Source: BS750m-G57 sp964607575 (GTDB taxonomy: Bacteria > Planctomycetota > Phycisphaerae > SM23-33). From it: a stretch of 64,000 nt of DNA. Position 1 is the stretch's first letter; the number at the start of each line of letters is the position of its first letter. The stretch spans positions 1-64,000 of the forward strand of contig CAZSLS010000001.1 of NCBI GenBank assembly GCA_964607575.1. Direction: 5' to 3'. The notes beneath the pieces were generated by a model. The model was given only the letters and a program-made list of their open reading frames with translations. It made no database searches and was not told the DNA's origin. This document shows positions 1 through 10,800 of the stretch, one piece after another. A program made the translations under genes and the position numbers.

Positions 1-3000
1 TTTTGATCGGGCAGGAAGGACAGCGTCAGATTCGTGCCGATCACGTTTGCAGTCAGAATATCCGGATTACTGTTGGCCGATACCGTCAGCGACAGCGTGT
101 CGATTGGAAGATCGGGGTCATCGAATACATTTGCGAGGTCAACGATCGTATCGGGGTCATCTTCATCGGCTATAACACCATTGATGGGGCCGACGACTGT
201 CGGCGCGTCGTTGACCGGATCGACGGTCACGGTAAACGTATCTTCGACCGAGGCCCCCGCTCCATTCTGGTCAGTCGCCCGGACAGTAATGTCAACCGTA
301 CCGTTCCGATCGGGGACATAAGACAGGACAAGGTCTTCGCCGACTATATTCGTCGTCACCAGGGTGGTATCCGAGTTGTTCGTTACCGAGAACACCAGCG
401 TATCGAGCGGGATGTCAGGGTCGTCGAATATAACCGACAAATCCAGCACGGTATCGTCGGCGTCTTCATAGACGGTGACATTTGCGACGGGATTGGCCAG
501 GTTGGGCGGATCGTCTGTGGGGTTAACAGTTACAGCGATCGTGTCTTCGACCCATCCGCCAAGCTGGTCTGTCGCGCGGACGGTAATGTTGGAAGTACCG
601 TTGATATCGGTCACGTACGACAGCGTAAGGATACCAGCGGTCAGATCCGTAGTCACAAGCCCCGGGTTCGTATTGCCGCTGACCGAGAGCGTCAGCGTGT
701 CTCCGGGGTCAGGATCGTCGAACGTCGCGGACACATCCCGAACGCTGGGGGAGGAATCTTCGTCCACGGCGACGTCGTCAACAGGTGTGACGACGATTGG
801 CGGCATGCTGAAATCGGAAGCGACTCCGGGGTTGGGCCCGTCGGGGCGCCAACTGCCCCCATCACCACCGAATATCTCAAAGTGGACGCGATGCAACGAA
901 TCGCCGTAACCGTCGGGACCGATCGGCCAGGGCGCAATGTCGTCGTACTCGATCTCGTCCTCGACCACGTGCGGAACAAAACCGGGCTCCAGGAGCGGTG
1001 GCGAGTCAGGCTGCTGCAGGCTGATGCGGTCCCCGCCATTGTCCAACCTGCCGCCGTAACCGCCCGTCAGTGGAACGCCGGTATCGATACCGTAATACGT
1101 TCGGAAGTCGGCGACGCGGGCGGCGTTGGCGGGGTCGTTCGGGTTGAACGAAAGTACAACCAGGGTACCGCCGGCGGCAATAGTCGTGCCTTCATCGAAT
1201 TCCATGTCCACGCCGCCACGGAGTCGCCAACCGGCGAGGTACTGGCCCGCGGCGTGCGGGTTGTCCGTCCAGACGGCAAGTTCGATCGCGCTGAGCGTCG
1301 GGTTGTACAGTTCGATGAACTCCAGGTCGCCGGGATCCACACCGCCCACGCCGTCAGGATCGGGCGGGTTGTACATGACTTCGCTGATTATCACCGGACC
1401 GAAACGCGGGGGGCTGTTGGTCCCATAGAGAGTAACCAATGTCATGGGATACAGATTACCCACCGCGTTGGGCCAGCGACCGAACGATTCGCCGTTGGCC
1501 GCGGCGCCAAAATCGACGTGATCGCCAAAGTGCGTCAGATTCCCCGCTCCGTCGGCCTTCATCAACCACACATCGTCGCCGTGGGCCCCGCTGAGGGCGA
1601 AGTCCAGGGGATCAACGCCGCCGGATGAGTTAAAGTCAGTCTCATCAAAAACAAGATATTCCCCGGAATCTATCGATGTGCCATCTGGAATCCGGAATTT
1701 CTTGTAGTCTCCGTTATTCGGATTCGACGCCCACCCCCAACTGTCGCTGAGATACCATCCGCCGATGTCAATAGTCCCGCCGGTAGTGTTATACAACTCG
1801 ATGGAGTCGACATCCGGAAGATCAGTGTGACTCAGCACCTCGTTGATAACGACACCCAGAGGCGCCTCGGACGCATCGCCGGGCGTACCGCCGAAGGCCG
1901 CGCTCGACCGCCAGTTAGTCGGATCGTTGTAATCGCCGCCCGAGTCGATGATCTCGAGCGCCGCGCCTTTGGCGTCAGCCCGCCCGGGCCAACTGCCCGC
2001 ATCGTTGAAAGCGAAGTTGACTACCGCCCTGTTGTAAGCATCGGTCACCATAACCAACTCGCCGCCGTTGCTCAGGAAGCCGTCGTACGCGCCGGCGAGG
2101 TTGATACCCGCACCGTAGCGATACTCAAATGCCGCGGTGTTCCCGGCGATGACCACCCGCTCGCCGGCGGACAGAGAAGTGACGCCGCTACCGGCGAAAT
2201 CGAACGTGATTCCGTCAACGAAACTCACCCCCGTAAGATCCATCCTCTTGGTGCCCGTGTTCTGCAATTCGACGAACTCGAAGTCGTAGGCGTTGGTGTG
2301 CCCCGCCGCAAACTCGTCGGGCGCAGGCTCGTAGGGATTGTAGTTCAGTTCAGTAATCCGCAGATTGTCCAGGATGTACGGGTCCGCGTCCCCGGTAACC
2401 AACTGGACGGGCGCCGACCAATGGCTCCACCGTCCGGTGGTGTCTTTCATGCGGACGCGAACGCGGTAGGTACGCCCGGCGGTCAGGTCGAAGCCCGGGA
2501 TGGCGATGGTGTCATTGAAACCCGTCAGTTCGCCGCTTTCCCAGACGGCGGTGTACTCGAAGATATGCGGCGCCTCGGGATCGTAAGCCGGCGCCCCGGG
2601 GTCGGTGATCTCGCCGATTCGCCACTCCATGGCGGCGAACGTCTCGTCACCCTGGGGATCGCTGAATTCGCTGGACTGGAAGGTCAGCGAATCGATGGCG
2701 AACCCCGCCGGACCGGTGTAAGCAACCGTGGGCGTGTCCGGGATACTCGTCGCGTCGCCCTCGGCGTTGGCGAGTTGGTCCAGATAAGCCGCCTGCCCGC
2801 CCCCTCCAACGCTTCCGCCGGGCCAACTACCGCCAACGAAAGCGAATTGCTTCATGTCGGCGACTTTCCACCACAGCGTATTACTGTTCCAATTATGCCG
2901 CCCGGCGTCGGAGGGTGCGTCTTCCCAGCGATCGTAGTCGGCCTGCCAGAAGTCCGAGATAACCGCGGCGGTGCGGTCGATCCAGGGGTTGATGACCTCC

Positions 3001-6000
3001 GGGACGAAGAGCAGGTCGCGAATCTCCCGGATGACGTTGCGGTACTCCGTCTTCATCGCGGGTTTCCCGCCGCCGTCATAGATCGCCGACTTCGCCTCGT
3101 CTATTCCGCCGTTCCACGTCGGTCCCCAACTCGCATCCGAATCGTAGGGCAGGTACCAGAGGCGTCCCATCGGGTTCGTCTCGTCGGGTTCGAAGTACCA
3201 CGCCATGTTCTTGTTCGCGCCGGGCCAGTAGTCGTAGTGCCTGACGGCCTCGACGATCGCGTGGTAGAGATACCACTGGTCGTAATTCACGTTGTTGTGC
3301 AGCCAGTCCTCGGAGCGTCCGGAATTGAGACTGCTTCGTATATTGTTGTAGTCCTGGGCGTTTGATGGGGCGTCGGCTGCCTGGTATCGCTGCTGGAGAT
3401 TCCCGTTGGATACCCGGTTGGTGAGCTTGTAGAGGTTGCCCTTGGGCAGGTCGTGGGCTTCGAGGAAACGGACGTCGTAAGGCTCGAACGCCATGAACAT
3501 TCCCCAGAAATCGCCGTAGTACTGCGCGTTGGGCCCGGTGGGGGCCTCCTCGGCGCCGTCGACGACACGGAAGTGGAACCAGTGCGTTTCCGGAGCGGGC
3601 ACGCCCACCAGGTTCCACATCTCGCTGTTGACCGCTTCGGACAGCCCGTAGTTGGCGTCATTTTTGTTACCGAACATCTTGCTGACGACCAACTGGCGCC
3701 ACTTGGTGGGATACTCGACACCGTTTTCATCTCGTGCCTGCAGGTAATGCCCGCGCTTGAACTTGATCCGCATGGATCGTTTTCCCGCCTGATAGTACCG
3801 CCCGTTGGCCCCGCGGAGGCGCATATCCAGGTGGTCGTAGACAACACCGTCGTAAACGAAAGCCGCCTGCCAGTTGTACGCCCGCCGTATTGCCTGATCG
3901 GAAGTCTGGGGCACCTGATTCGACCCGTCGTAGGCCATCATCTGGACCATGTCCTGTCCCCGCGCGATCAGCGAGTAGACCGGTAGCGAAGTCAACGTGT
4001 CGCTGTCGTAGACGTGTCCGGCGCCCCCGGCGATAGATCGCGTCCCGGCGGTATAATCGGGAACACCGTCGTAGACGTAGTAGGCGAAGTTCAGCGATGG
4101 ATCATCGGTATACGGCGCGCGGACCGATGCGCCCAGCGTGTCGGTAACGGTGATGCGGTATCGGACCAGCGTCCGGTTGATCTGAGCGGGGATTGTGGCG
4201 GTGTAGATATCGTCGCCGGCCGTCGCGTCGGCGCCCGTCCCGTCGTCGACCATAACAACGGTCGTCCAGTTGGCGGGGGCCTCGAACGCGGGGTTCGCCG
4301 GACGGGGCTGGGCCGGATTTGATATCAATTGCGAGGTGGTCAGGGGCAGATACGCCGGTATATAGGCTCCCGGGAGGACGAACTGGTAGTGCAGATCGAC
4401 CGCCGCGACGCCGTTGGGATCGGTGACTTTGGCGGTGAGGACGGTGGCCTGCCCGGAGGCCGGCTGGTCCGGCTCGACGCGCACCTGGCGGGTCTGCGGA
4501 GCGGCGTTGGCGGCGAAGACCGAGTTTTCCGCACCGGCGGTCGTCACTGAACCCAACGATGACCGCCAGCTTCCCCCCAGGTCGTTGTCCAGATTGGGGT
4601 TGATAAGCTCCATCGAGTGGCCCGGATCGCCGCCCGTTGTCGGCCAGGGGAAACCCCAACCATAGTCCACCTCGTCCTGCCTGGTCCCGGACGAATTTCG
4701 CAGCACCACCGACTCGCCTTCGTTGTTCAGGCTTCCTGCGAACGGGCCCAACACGCCGGAGATACCAAATTCGCTCTGAACGTCCCCCGGGTCCTCCCCG
4801 ACGACCAGGTACCCGCGCGGTGCGATGATGGTATCGGCGGGGAAGGTGAACTCCACACCGTCCGAGAAATACCAGTCCGACAGATCGACCGATTCATCCG
4901 TATTGTTGTAGAGTTCTATGAACTCGATTCGCTTGGTGTTGTCGTCCGGGTTGACGTGCAGTTCATTTATGACGATCCTCTTGAGCGGATCGCCCCCCGG
5001 CGCGCTGACGTTAGGCCCGTCGGGCGTACCGTTCGCAAAATAGCTGACAATTTCCAAATCGCCGATCTCGCCGGTGACGGCTGCCAACTCCGGCGCGATC
5101 AGGAAATCTCCATCGCCGATCGAAGCACTCAGACCGTGAATCGCCAGCATGTTCGATCCGGTCTGGATGAGTGAGGCCGCCGCGTCGATTATGAATGACT
5201 CGAACTCGAGGGCGTCATCGTCCGGGCGGTTGTCGGTGGCTGATGAGTCCCACGCCGGCGAGGCGGGCGCATTGGCCCGAGCCACTTCCACTCCGTTGAT
5301 ATACGCGACGAAACCGTCGTCGTATTTCACGTTCAGCGTGAGCCTGAGCAGGTCGTCGGTCGGCGAACCGTAGGTAAACGGTATCCGCATATACGCCGAA
5401 GTGTTGAGCCCCTCCATAACGCCGATATCAAGAGTGATCAGGGAGTCGAACGACGGCGCGGGCGTTGTGTCGAACCCGACGCCCGTGGCGCCATTCAACC
5501 ATGCCGAATCGTCATAGCCCGACAGCTCCGTCCACGCCGTCGCGGTGCCGCTGTAACTCACGTCGGGAACGACGACCCTTACCGCGTCGCCTGTGGCGAG
5601 TGCGATCGAAGCGGTGGAGTCCCATTCGATACCGTACGACACGTCGGTGTATTGCTCTGGATAATCGATGCGCCCGTGCTCGATCGTTGTGGTGTCGTCT
5701 CTGACCAGCAGGACGCTCTCATGCTGGCTGCCATCGTTGGTGCTCAGTTTGAAATTCGTGTGCAGGTAGCCCAGGGGATCGACGTAAGGGTATGCGTCAT
5801 CTTCACCCGAAGCGAAGATGATGCGATACTCTCCCGGCTCGAGCGTCGAGTTGATCCCGCCGCCAGTGGGGAATTCCCACTGCGTCAGAGCGGCCGCGTC
5901 GTCGGTCAGGAACCAGCCTCCCAGATCGACCGGTGCAGCCGTGGGATTATGCAGTTCGATCCAATCCGAGGAGTTACCGTCGCCGTCCAGGAGAGTCGTG

Positions 6001-6110
6001 TCGTTGGAGGCCATGAACTCGGAGATCACGACCGAACCCGACAGAAGCAGACGCGGCTCGAGCGATTCAAAGAGCGGAACGTCGCTCTGGCTGGCTTTAG
6101 GGATATTCAT
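1..6110 (-). CDS. Giant secreted LEPR-XLL protein with lamin-tail, CotH and cadherin-like domains (partial)
   Basis: The minus strand is open from an ATG at 6110 to the left edge, at least 2036 codons, so the C-terminus is missing. Residues 13-20 carry the LEPR-XLL motif (FESLEPRLLLSG), typical of planctomycete exported proteins. A lamin-tail domain follows (about 22-110, ISEFMASN then DWIELHNP), then a jelly-roll-like region (about 150-330, with DDGFVAYINGVEVARAN), a second lamin-tail domain (about 375-430), a CotH kinase-like region (about 750-1000, with DMRLRGANGR and LWYLPYDSDASWG), three more lamin-tail-like blocks (about 1247-1353, 1424-1490, 1570-1640) and at least three cadherin-like repeats of about 95 residues from about 1774. 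An in-frame TAA lies 18 nt upstream and no other start codon lies between, so the start is fixed, although no Shine-Dalgarno is visible. It is probably a surface or matrix protein. Whether the CotH region phosphorylates protein is unknown. Confidence 0.88.
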   Translation of the reverse strand, partial: MNIPKASQSDVPLFESLEPRLLLSGSVVISEFMASNDTTLLDGDGNSSDWIELHNPTAAPVDLGGWFLTDDAAALTQWEFPTGGGINSTLEPGEYRIIFASGEDDAYPYVDPLGYLHTNFKLSTNDGSQHESVLLVRDDTTTIEHGRIDYPEQYTDVSYGIEWDSTASIALATGDAVRVVVPDVSYSGTATAWTELSGYDDSAWLNGATGVGFDTTPAPSFDSLITLDIGVMEGLNTSAYMRIPFTYGSPTDDLLRLTLNVKYDDGFVAYINGVEVARANAPASPAWDSSATDNRPDDDALEFESFIIDAAASLIQTGSNMLAIHGLSASIGDGDFLIAPELAAVTGEIGDLEIVSYFANGTPDGPNVSAPGGDPLKRIVINELHVNPDDNTKRIEFIELYNNTDESVDLSDWYFSDGVEFTFPADTIIAPRGYLVVGEDPGDVQSEFGISGVLGPFAGSLNNEGESVVLRNSSGTRQDEVDYGWGFPWPTTGGDPGHSMELINPNLDNDLGGSWRSSLGSVTTAGAENSVFAANAAPQTRQVRVEPDQPASGQATVLTAKVTDPNGVAAVDLHYQFVLPGAYIPAYLPLTTSQLISNPAQPRPANPAFEAPANWTTVVMVDDGTGADATAGDDIYTATIPAQINRTLVRYRITVTDTLGASVRAPYTDDPSLNFAYYVYDGVPDYTAGTRSIAGGAGHVYDSDTLTSLPVYSLIARGQDMVQMMAYDGSNQVPQTSDQAIRRAYNWQAAFVYDGVVYDHLDMRLRGANGRYYQAGKRSMRIKFKRGHYLQARDENGVEYPTKWRQLVVSKMFGNKNDANYGLSEAVNSEMWNLVGVPAPETHWFHFRVVDGAEEAPTGPNAQYYGDFWGMFMAFEPYDVRFLEAHDLPKGNLYKLTNRVSNGNLQQRYQAADAPSNAQDYNNIRSSLNSGRSEDWLHNNVNYDQWYLYHAIVEAVRHYDYWPGANKNMAWYFEPDETNPMGRLWYLPYDSDASWGPTWNGGIDEAKSAIYDGGGKPAMKTEYRNVIREIRDLLFVPEVINPWIDRTAAVISDFWQADYDRWEDAPSDAGRHNWNSNTLWWKVADMKQFAFVGGSWPGGSVGGGGQAAYLDQLANAEGDATSIPDTPTVAYTGPAGFAIDSLTFQSSEFSDPQGDETFAAMEWRIGEITDPGAPAYDPEAPHIFEYTAVWESGELTGFNDTIAIPGFDLTAGRTYRVRVRMKDTTGRWSHWSAPVQLVTGDADPYILDNLRITELNYNPYEPAPDEFAAGHTNAYDFEFVELQNTGTKRMDLTGVSFVDGITFDFAGSGVTSLSAGERVVIAGNTAAFEYRYGAGINLAGAYDGFLSNGGELVMVTDAYNRAVVNFAFNDAGSWPGRADAKGAALEIIDSGGDYNDPTNWRSSAAFGGTPGDASEAPLGVVINEVLSHTDLPDVDSIELYNTTGGTIDIGGWYLSDSWGWASNPNNGDYKKFRIPDGTSIDSGEYLVFDETDFNSSGGVDPLDFALSGAHGDDVWLMKADGAGNLTHFGDHVDFGAAANGESFGRWPNAVGNLYPMTLVTLYGTNSPPRFGPVIISEVMYNPPDPDGVGGVDPGDLEFIELYNPTLSAIELAVWTDNPHAAGQYLAGWRLRGGVDMEFDEGTTIAAGGTLVVLSFNPNDPANAARVADFRTYYGIDTGVPLTGGYGGRLDNGGDRISLQQPDSPPLLEPGFVPHVVEDEIEYDDIAPWPIGPDGYGDSLHRVHFEIFGGDGGSWRPDGPNPGVASDFSMPPIVVTPVDDVAVDEDSSPSVRDVSATFDDPDPGDTLTLSVSGNTNPGLVTTDLTAGILTLSYVTDINGTSNITVRATDQLGGWVEDTIAVTVNPTDDPPNLANPVANVTVYEDADDTVLDLSVIFDDPDIPLDTLVFSVTNNSDTTLVTTNIVGEDLVLSYVPDRNGTVDITVRATDQNGAGASVEDTFTVTVDPVNDAPTVVGPINGVIADEDDPDTIVDLANVFDDPDLPIDTLSLTVSANSNPDILTANVIGTNLTLSFLPDQ

Positions 6111-6396
6111 ATAACTAACGCGATTGCCTTACTGTCAAGAAGAAGGTGTTTCCAGGTATGGTACGCGAAAATGGCGCAACTTATCATACCTCCGAGTATA
6201 TCTACGACCAATTGTACCACAGATCCCCATATCGCAAAGAAGTTTCTACAAAGACTGGCAGTTGTCAATTGGTCCGCCTCTGGCGGAGCAGTTGGCGACA
6301 GCGAACGGCGTCCTGACTTCGGCAGGAACAGGCCGACGTGACGCCGTGCCGCTAAACGCGGGATTGGAACATCAATGGTGATCTATGCGGCGGTTT

Positions 6397-7794
6397 TCAG
6401 GCGGTTTTAGTTACGGTTTTTTTGCGCTTTGCGGGTTTGGTGGTCGGGGTTGGGGGTTTGGTCATTCTGCGGTACTTGGAGATGAGGTTCAGCAGCTTTG
6501 TCCGGTTGGGATGGTCGGGTTCGAGGTCCAGAACGAGGCGCCATTGAAGGACCGCTTTTGCGTACTGGCGGGCCTCCTGGTAGGCGTTTCCGAGGTTCAT
6601 GTGCAGCGAGGTGGTCTGCGGGCTGGCGGAAACGGCCTTTTCGAGGAATACGATGTACTTGGCGAAGTTACCGGCCTGATTGTACTGCCCGGCGACTTTC
6701 AAATACGCCTCGACCAGCGTCGGTTCGTAGGCGGCTTTGTCGAGCTTGATGGCCTCGGCGAGCAGTTCGAGGTACTCATCGTACTTGTCGATACCGAATG
6801 CGGCTTGGGAGTAGTAGTAGAAGAACAGCGCCTTGTCCTCTTTGGGGATGGTCTTGCGAATCTTTGCGAACATCTCGTATGCGCGTGCGTATCGCCGTGC
6901 GTTGAGGTAGATATTGGCCTTGAGGAAATGGATGTCCGGGCGGTCTTTGATACCGTCTGCGATCGCGCGTGCGACCTGGTATATCGCCGAGTTGCTCGGC
7001 GCGGCGCGGAATGTGTCCTTCTTGCCCGGCTCGGGCTCGATGAGGTACCAGTTTCCGTTGATCGTTCCGGTTTTTCCGGCCTTGACGGTTACCACCGCGA
7101 CCTTTCCGAAGTAGTTCCGCAGGTTGAAATACGCCGACCCGAGTTTGTAGCGCAGGACGGGGCTGTCGAGGTTGAGACTGAGAGCTTTCTGGTATGACCC
7201 GGCGGCCAGTGCGAACGAATTCCCCGCCAGGTGTATGTTTCCCAGGCGGTAATGGTCGGCTGCGTTTTTCGGGTTGAGTTTGATGGCTTCCTGGTAGTAC
7301 TTTCGGGCCTTCTTGTGCTGGTCGAGGTTGTAGAGCGCTTCTGCCAGCAGTTGATAGGTCGTGTAGTCGTGTCGGTACTTCAGGAGCGGTTCGAGTATCT
7401 TGACGGCGTTCTTCCAGTCTTTTCGCCCGGCGTAGATTTGCCCGAGCAGTTGTCCGGCCTCGACGTGGTCGGGCGCGGATTTGAGGATCATCTTCAATTG
7501 CGCTTCGGCCAGTTGGGGCTTGTCGGCGTACCGGTACGCCCTTGCGAGGTAGAGGCGGTAACTGGTTTTCGAGTCGTCGGCGTCGACGGCCTGTTTCAAC
7601 AGCTTGATAGCCGCGTCGTAATTGCCGGTCAACATCGCCTTCCTGCCGTCCTGGAACAGCTTCTGTGCGGCGGTTGGCTTGTCGTTGTTCTCGGCGGCTT
7701 TTGGTTGCGCCGGGAGAGTCGAGGCTCCCAGTATCACAGCCAGCAGCGTCAGGGTTGTCAGGGCTCCCGGAAGCGTTGAGTTTCTTGTCTGCAT
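6397..7794 (-). CDS. Secreted TPR protein, 465 aa
   Basis: The N-terminus (MQTRNSTLPGALTTLTLLAV) is a signal peptide. Repeated helical hairpins of TPR type cover most of the rest (for example ARKYYQEAIKLNPKNAADHY and LHMNLGNAYQEARQYAKAV). A segment near residues 230-275 (FGKVAVVTVKAGKTG to NSAIYQ) breaks the TPR array and may be a small beta insertion. The C-terminus is Thr/Lys-rich. The first possible ATG is at 7809, but GGAG lies 9 nt before the ATG at 7794, so the latter is chosen. It lies 73 bp downstream of the 1983-residue TPR gene on the same strand and is probably co-transcribed with it. A scaffold role in the periplasm or on the surface is inferred; no enzyme motif was seen. Confidence 0.85.
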   Translation of the reverse strand: MQTRNSTLPGALTTLTLLAVILGASTLPAQPKAAENNDKPTAAQKLFQDGRKAMLTGNYDAAIKLLKQAVDADDSKTSYRLYLARAYRYADKPQLAEAQLKMILKSAPDHVEAGQLLGQIYAGRKDWKNAVKILEPLLKYRHDYTTYQLLAEALYNLDQHKKARKYYQEAIKLNPKNAADHYRLGNIHLAGNSFALAAGSYQKALSLNLDSPVLRYKLGSAYFNLRNYFGKVAVVTVKAGKTGTINGNWYLIEPEPGKKDTFRAAPSNSAIYQVARAIADGIKDRPDIHFLKANIYLNARRYARAYEMFAKIRKTIPKEDKALFFYYYSQAAFGIDKYDEYLELLAEAIKLDKAAYEPTLVEAYLKVAGQYNQAGNFAKYIVFLEKAVSASPQTTSLHMNLGNAYQEARQYAKAVLQWRLVLDLEPDHPNRTKLLNLISKYRRMTKPPTPTTKPAKRKKTVTKTA

Positions 7795-7867
7795 GATTAT
7801 GTTCTCCATGATCCGAGGTTTCGGATAGTTCTTATGTTCTTGTATTGGCTCTCGATTTCCGCGGCGT

Positions 7868-10800
7868 CTACAGCCGGTACGTTTTTATCCAACTGATCTG
7901 TTCTTTGGCTTTTGCGACCATGGGTCCTTTGGGGAAGTTGGTCATATAGTTCGTGTAGGCGTCCATTGCCTGGACCCATTTTCCGGCGTGTTCGTAGTTT
8001 TCGGCGATAGCGAACTGTGCCGCGTCCGCTCGGGTCGAACGTCGGTAGTTCCTCAGGAACGCCTTGTACGCGTTTATGGCGTCTTCGGCTTTGCCCTGGT
8101 TCTCGTAGTATTGTGCGATGCGCCAACTGGCGTCTTCGGCGACGCTAGTACCGCTGAACTGGCGGACGATTTCGAGGTAGGTTTTCATCGCGGCGTCGGC
8201 GTCCTTGAGCCTGTCGGCGTAGATAGTGGCCATTCGCAGGAGGGACTCGTCGGCCTTGTCGGCGGCGGCGACTCCGGCGGCCTTGCGGTAGGATGTTACC
8301 GCCTGGCGGAGCGATGCGTTTATCTTGTCCTGTCGGTCGGCAAGCTGCTTTGCGGTCAGGACGACGACCTGCTGCTCGGCGAAGTCCGCCATAATCGCCG
8401 CGTTGGCCGTGTTGAACTGAGCGGTCTGAAAAGCGCCTCTGGCCATTTCGAGTTCGGCGCTCTGTTGATCTTTTCCGGCTTTGAACTGAGCGATTCGCTT
8501 TTTGTTGTCCGCCGAGATTCGCCGCCTGCCCGAAGCGAAGTTGGCGTATGCGAGTTTTTGAGCGACGTCCCGCTGCTTGGTGATTGTCGATGCCCGGGTG
8601 ACCGCGCCCAGCGCCGCCGCTTCGGTCTCGTAGCTCTGCCCGACCATGTACAGCGCGTCGTCTGCCAGCGGGCTGTTGGGGTATTTCGCTCCGACGGCGA
8701 GAAGGGCCTTGCGCGCTTTTGCGGTCTCGCCCATCGCCAGATAGGTCGTTCCGACCTTGAACAGGGCGTCGTCGGCGAAGTGGGAGGCGGGCCAGTTGGC
8801 GGTGACCTTGCGGTATTCGATAATCGCCTTGACGGAATTGGACAGCTTGGAAGCGACTATCGCGGCGATCTGGTACTGGGCGTCGAAGGCCTTGCGCTGG
8901 CCTTTCTCGTCGACGAGCACCTGGTATCGCGCGAGGTCTTTCAGTACGCCGATTCGCCGGTTGGCTTCGGCGATGCGGGGGTCGGTTTTGATGGCGGCGG
9001 GTCGGGAAACCTTCTTGCCGGGCGCGGCGAGGGGGGTAACCGGCCCGGCGGCGGCGTACGTCCTGACGTAGTCCTTGTACGCATTGGATGCTTCCCGCCA
9101 GCGGCTGAGGTTTATCCTGCACCCGGCGATAGACCACTTTGCCTCGCGGACCCATACTCCGCCGGCGAACTCGCTGATGACGCGCTTGTACGCGGCGATG
9201 GCGTCTTCCCATGCTTCGTTGGCCTGGTGAATCTGCCCGACGGTGGTCAGGGCCTGTCCGGCCTGGGCGTGGTGGGGGAAACTGTCGACGAACGATTCCA
9301 GCACGTGCAGTGCCTCGACCCAGCGTTTCTCGCCCTTTAGCTGCGTGCCGATCTGGAACATTGCGGCCTGGGCGGTCGCGTCGCTACCGCCGCGGGCGAA
9401 GTTCAGTTCGATATACGCTTCGGCGGCGCGGAGTGGGCGGCGGAGGTTGCTCTGGTAGGTCTGGGCGATTCGCAGCGACGCCTGAGATGCCAGTGCGTTT
9501 GTCGGGTAGTGGTTTGTCAGGTCCGTCCATACCACGATCGCCTCGTTGTGGTATCCCCTGGACGACAGCTCGCTCGATATGGTCCAGAGCATCTGCGGGA
9601 TCGTTCCGATCTGGGGATGATCGTGGAACTTGGCGGCCACTTTCAGCAGCTCCCTGCCCGATCGGACGTACTGCCCGCGGGCGAGGGTCGCGCTGAATGC
9701 GTTCACCACTCGTGCCTGCCTCAGGAAACTGTTGGCGATTGCCCACTGGGCCTCGTGGACGATTGTCTTTTCGTCGGGGAGGTCGGTTACGATCGCCTCG
9801 AGCTGCTTGCGTGCCTTTCCGAATCGCCCGGCGACTTCCGTAAGCATTTCCTGCATCGACGCCCTGGTCTTTACCGGTTGGGCCGCCCACGACAAGTAGT
9901 CCCTGGCGATCGACATTCGAAGCGCGGGCATTTCGAGGTCCGTGGGGTTGTCGGCAAGGAATCGCTCGACCATCGCCGCTGACTTGGACCACTTTGCGAT
10001 ACCCCGCCAATGTCCGACCATCACCATGATCTCGCCACGCGACTGGTCCGCGGTGGCGGTCTGGGGGTACTTGACGCGGATCGACTGGAACACGCCGTAC
10101 GCCAGGGAGAGGAACTTCTCCTGGCGGGCGATTTCGGCGTCCGAGAGTACCGGGATTGCCACCGATGTGCGTGTAGTTGCCTTCTGCTGGGCCACGACCT
10201 TCGCGTTGGTTCTGGTCTTGGCGGCGTACCTGTACTGCAGTTCTTCATCTCGCAGCCGTGCGATGCGGTTGACCCGGCTGATATTCTGACGCTTGATCGC
10301 CGCCATCGCCAGGACGTCGCTCTTGTGCAGATCGGGGGCGTCATCGAGTTCGTTCATCTTATCGTTGAGTTCCTTGAGCTTGCCGTCCCCGTTTGCCGGT
10401 GCCTCACTCGCGGGCTTCTTTCCGCGACCACCAGTGCCGACTGATCCCCCGGGCGCGGGTCCGGATACGACGGGTTTTGGTGGAGCGCTCGGATCTGCCG
10501 CCACGGGACTGTCTGCCCCCGTGAGCAGCGCCAGTGCGGAAACACCTTCACCTTTACCCCCGTCTTTGCGGGGGCGTCTGGGCGCCGTCAGCGCCTTGAG
10601 CACCTCTTTGGCGTGGGCGGGCATTACCTTACCGAGGTGGCAAAGTCCGCGGCTGAACTCCAGACGCTCGGGCCTGCGGATGTCCAGACCGGCGGCGAGC
10701 AGGTTTGCGAAGACTCCTTCGGCGACATCCCATGCATCGATGCCGACATACCGCATCGCCGCCTTGCTGATCCGTGCGACAGCGCTGCCGACCAGCGGGC

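Noticed and set aside
3..1628. Long open frame on the plus strand at the left edge
   Set aside because: It is the antisense shadow of the giant minus-strand protein, which has recognisable domains; the plus reading has none.
6109..6138. TTGACA-N18-TTATAT on the minus strand before the giant gene
   Set aside because: The -10 would overlap the only possible start codon, so transcription would begin inside the gene; likely chance.
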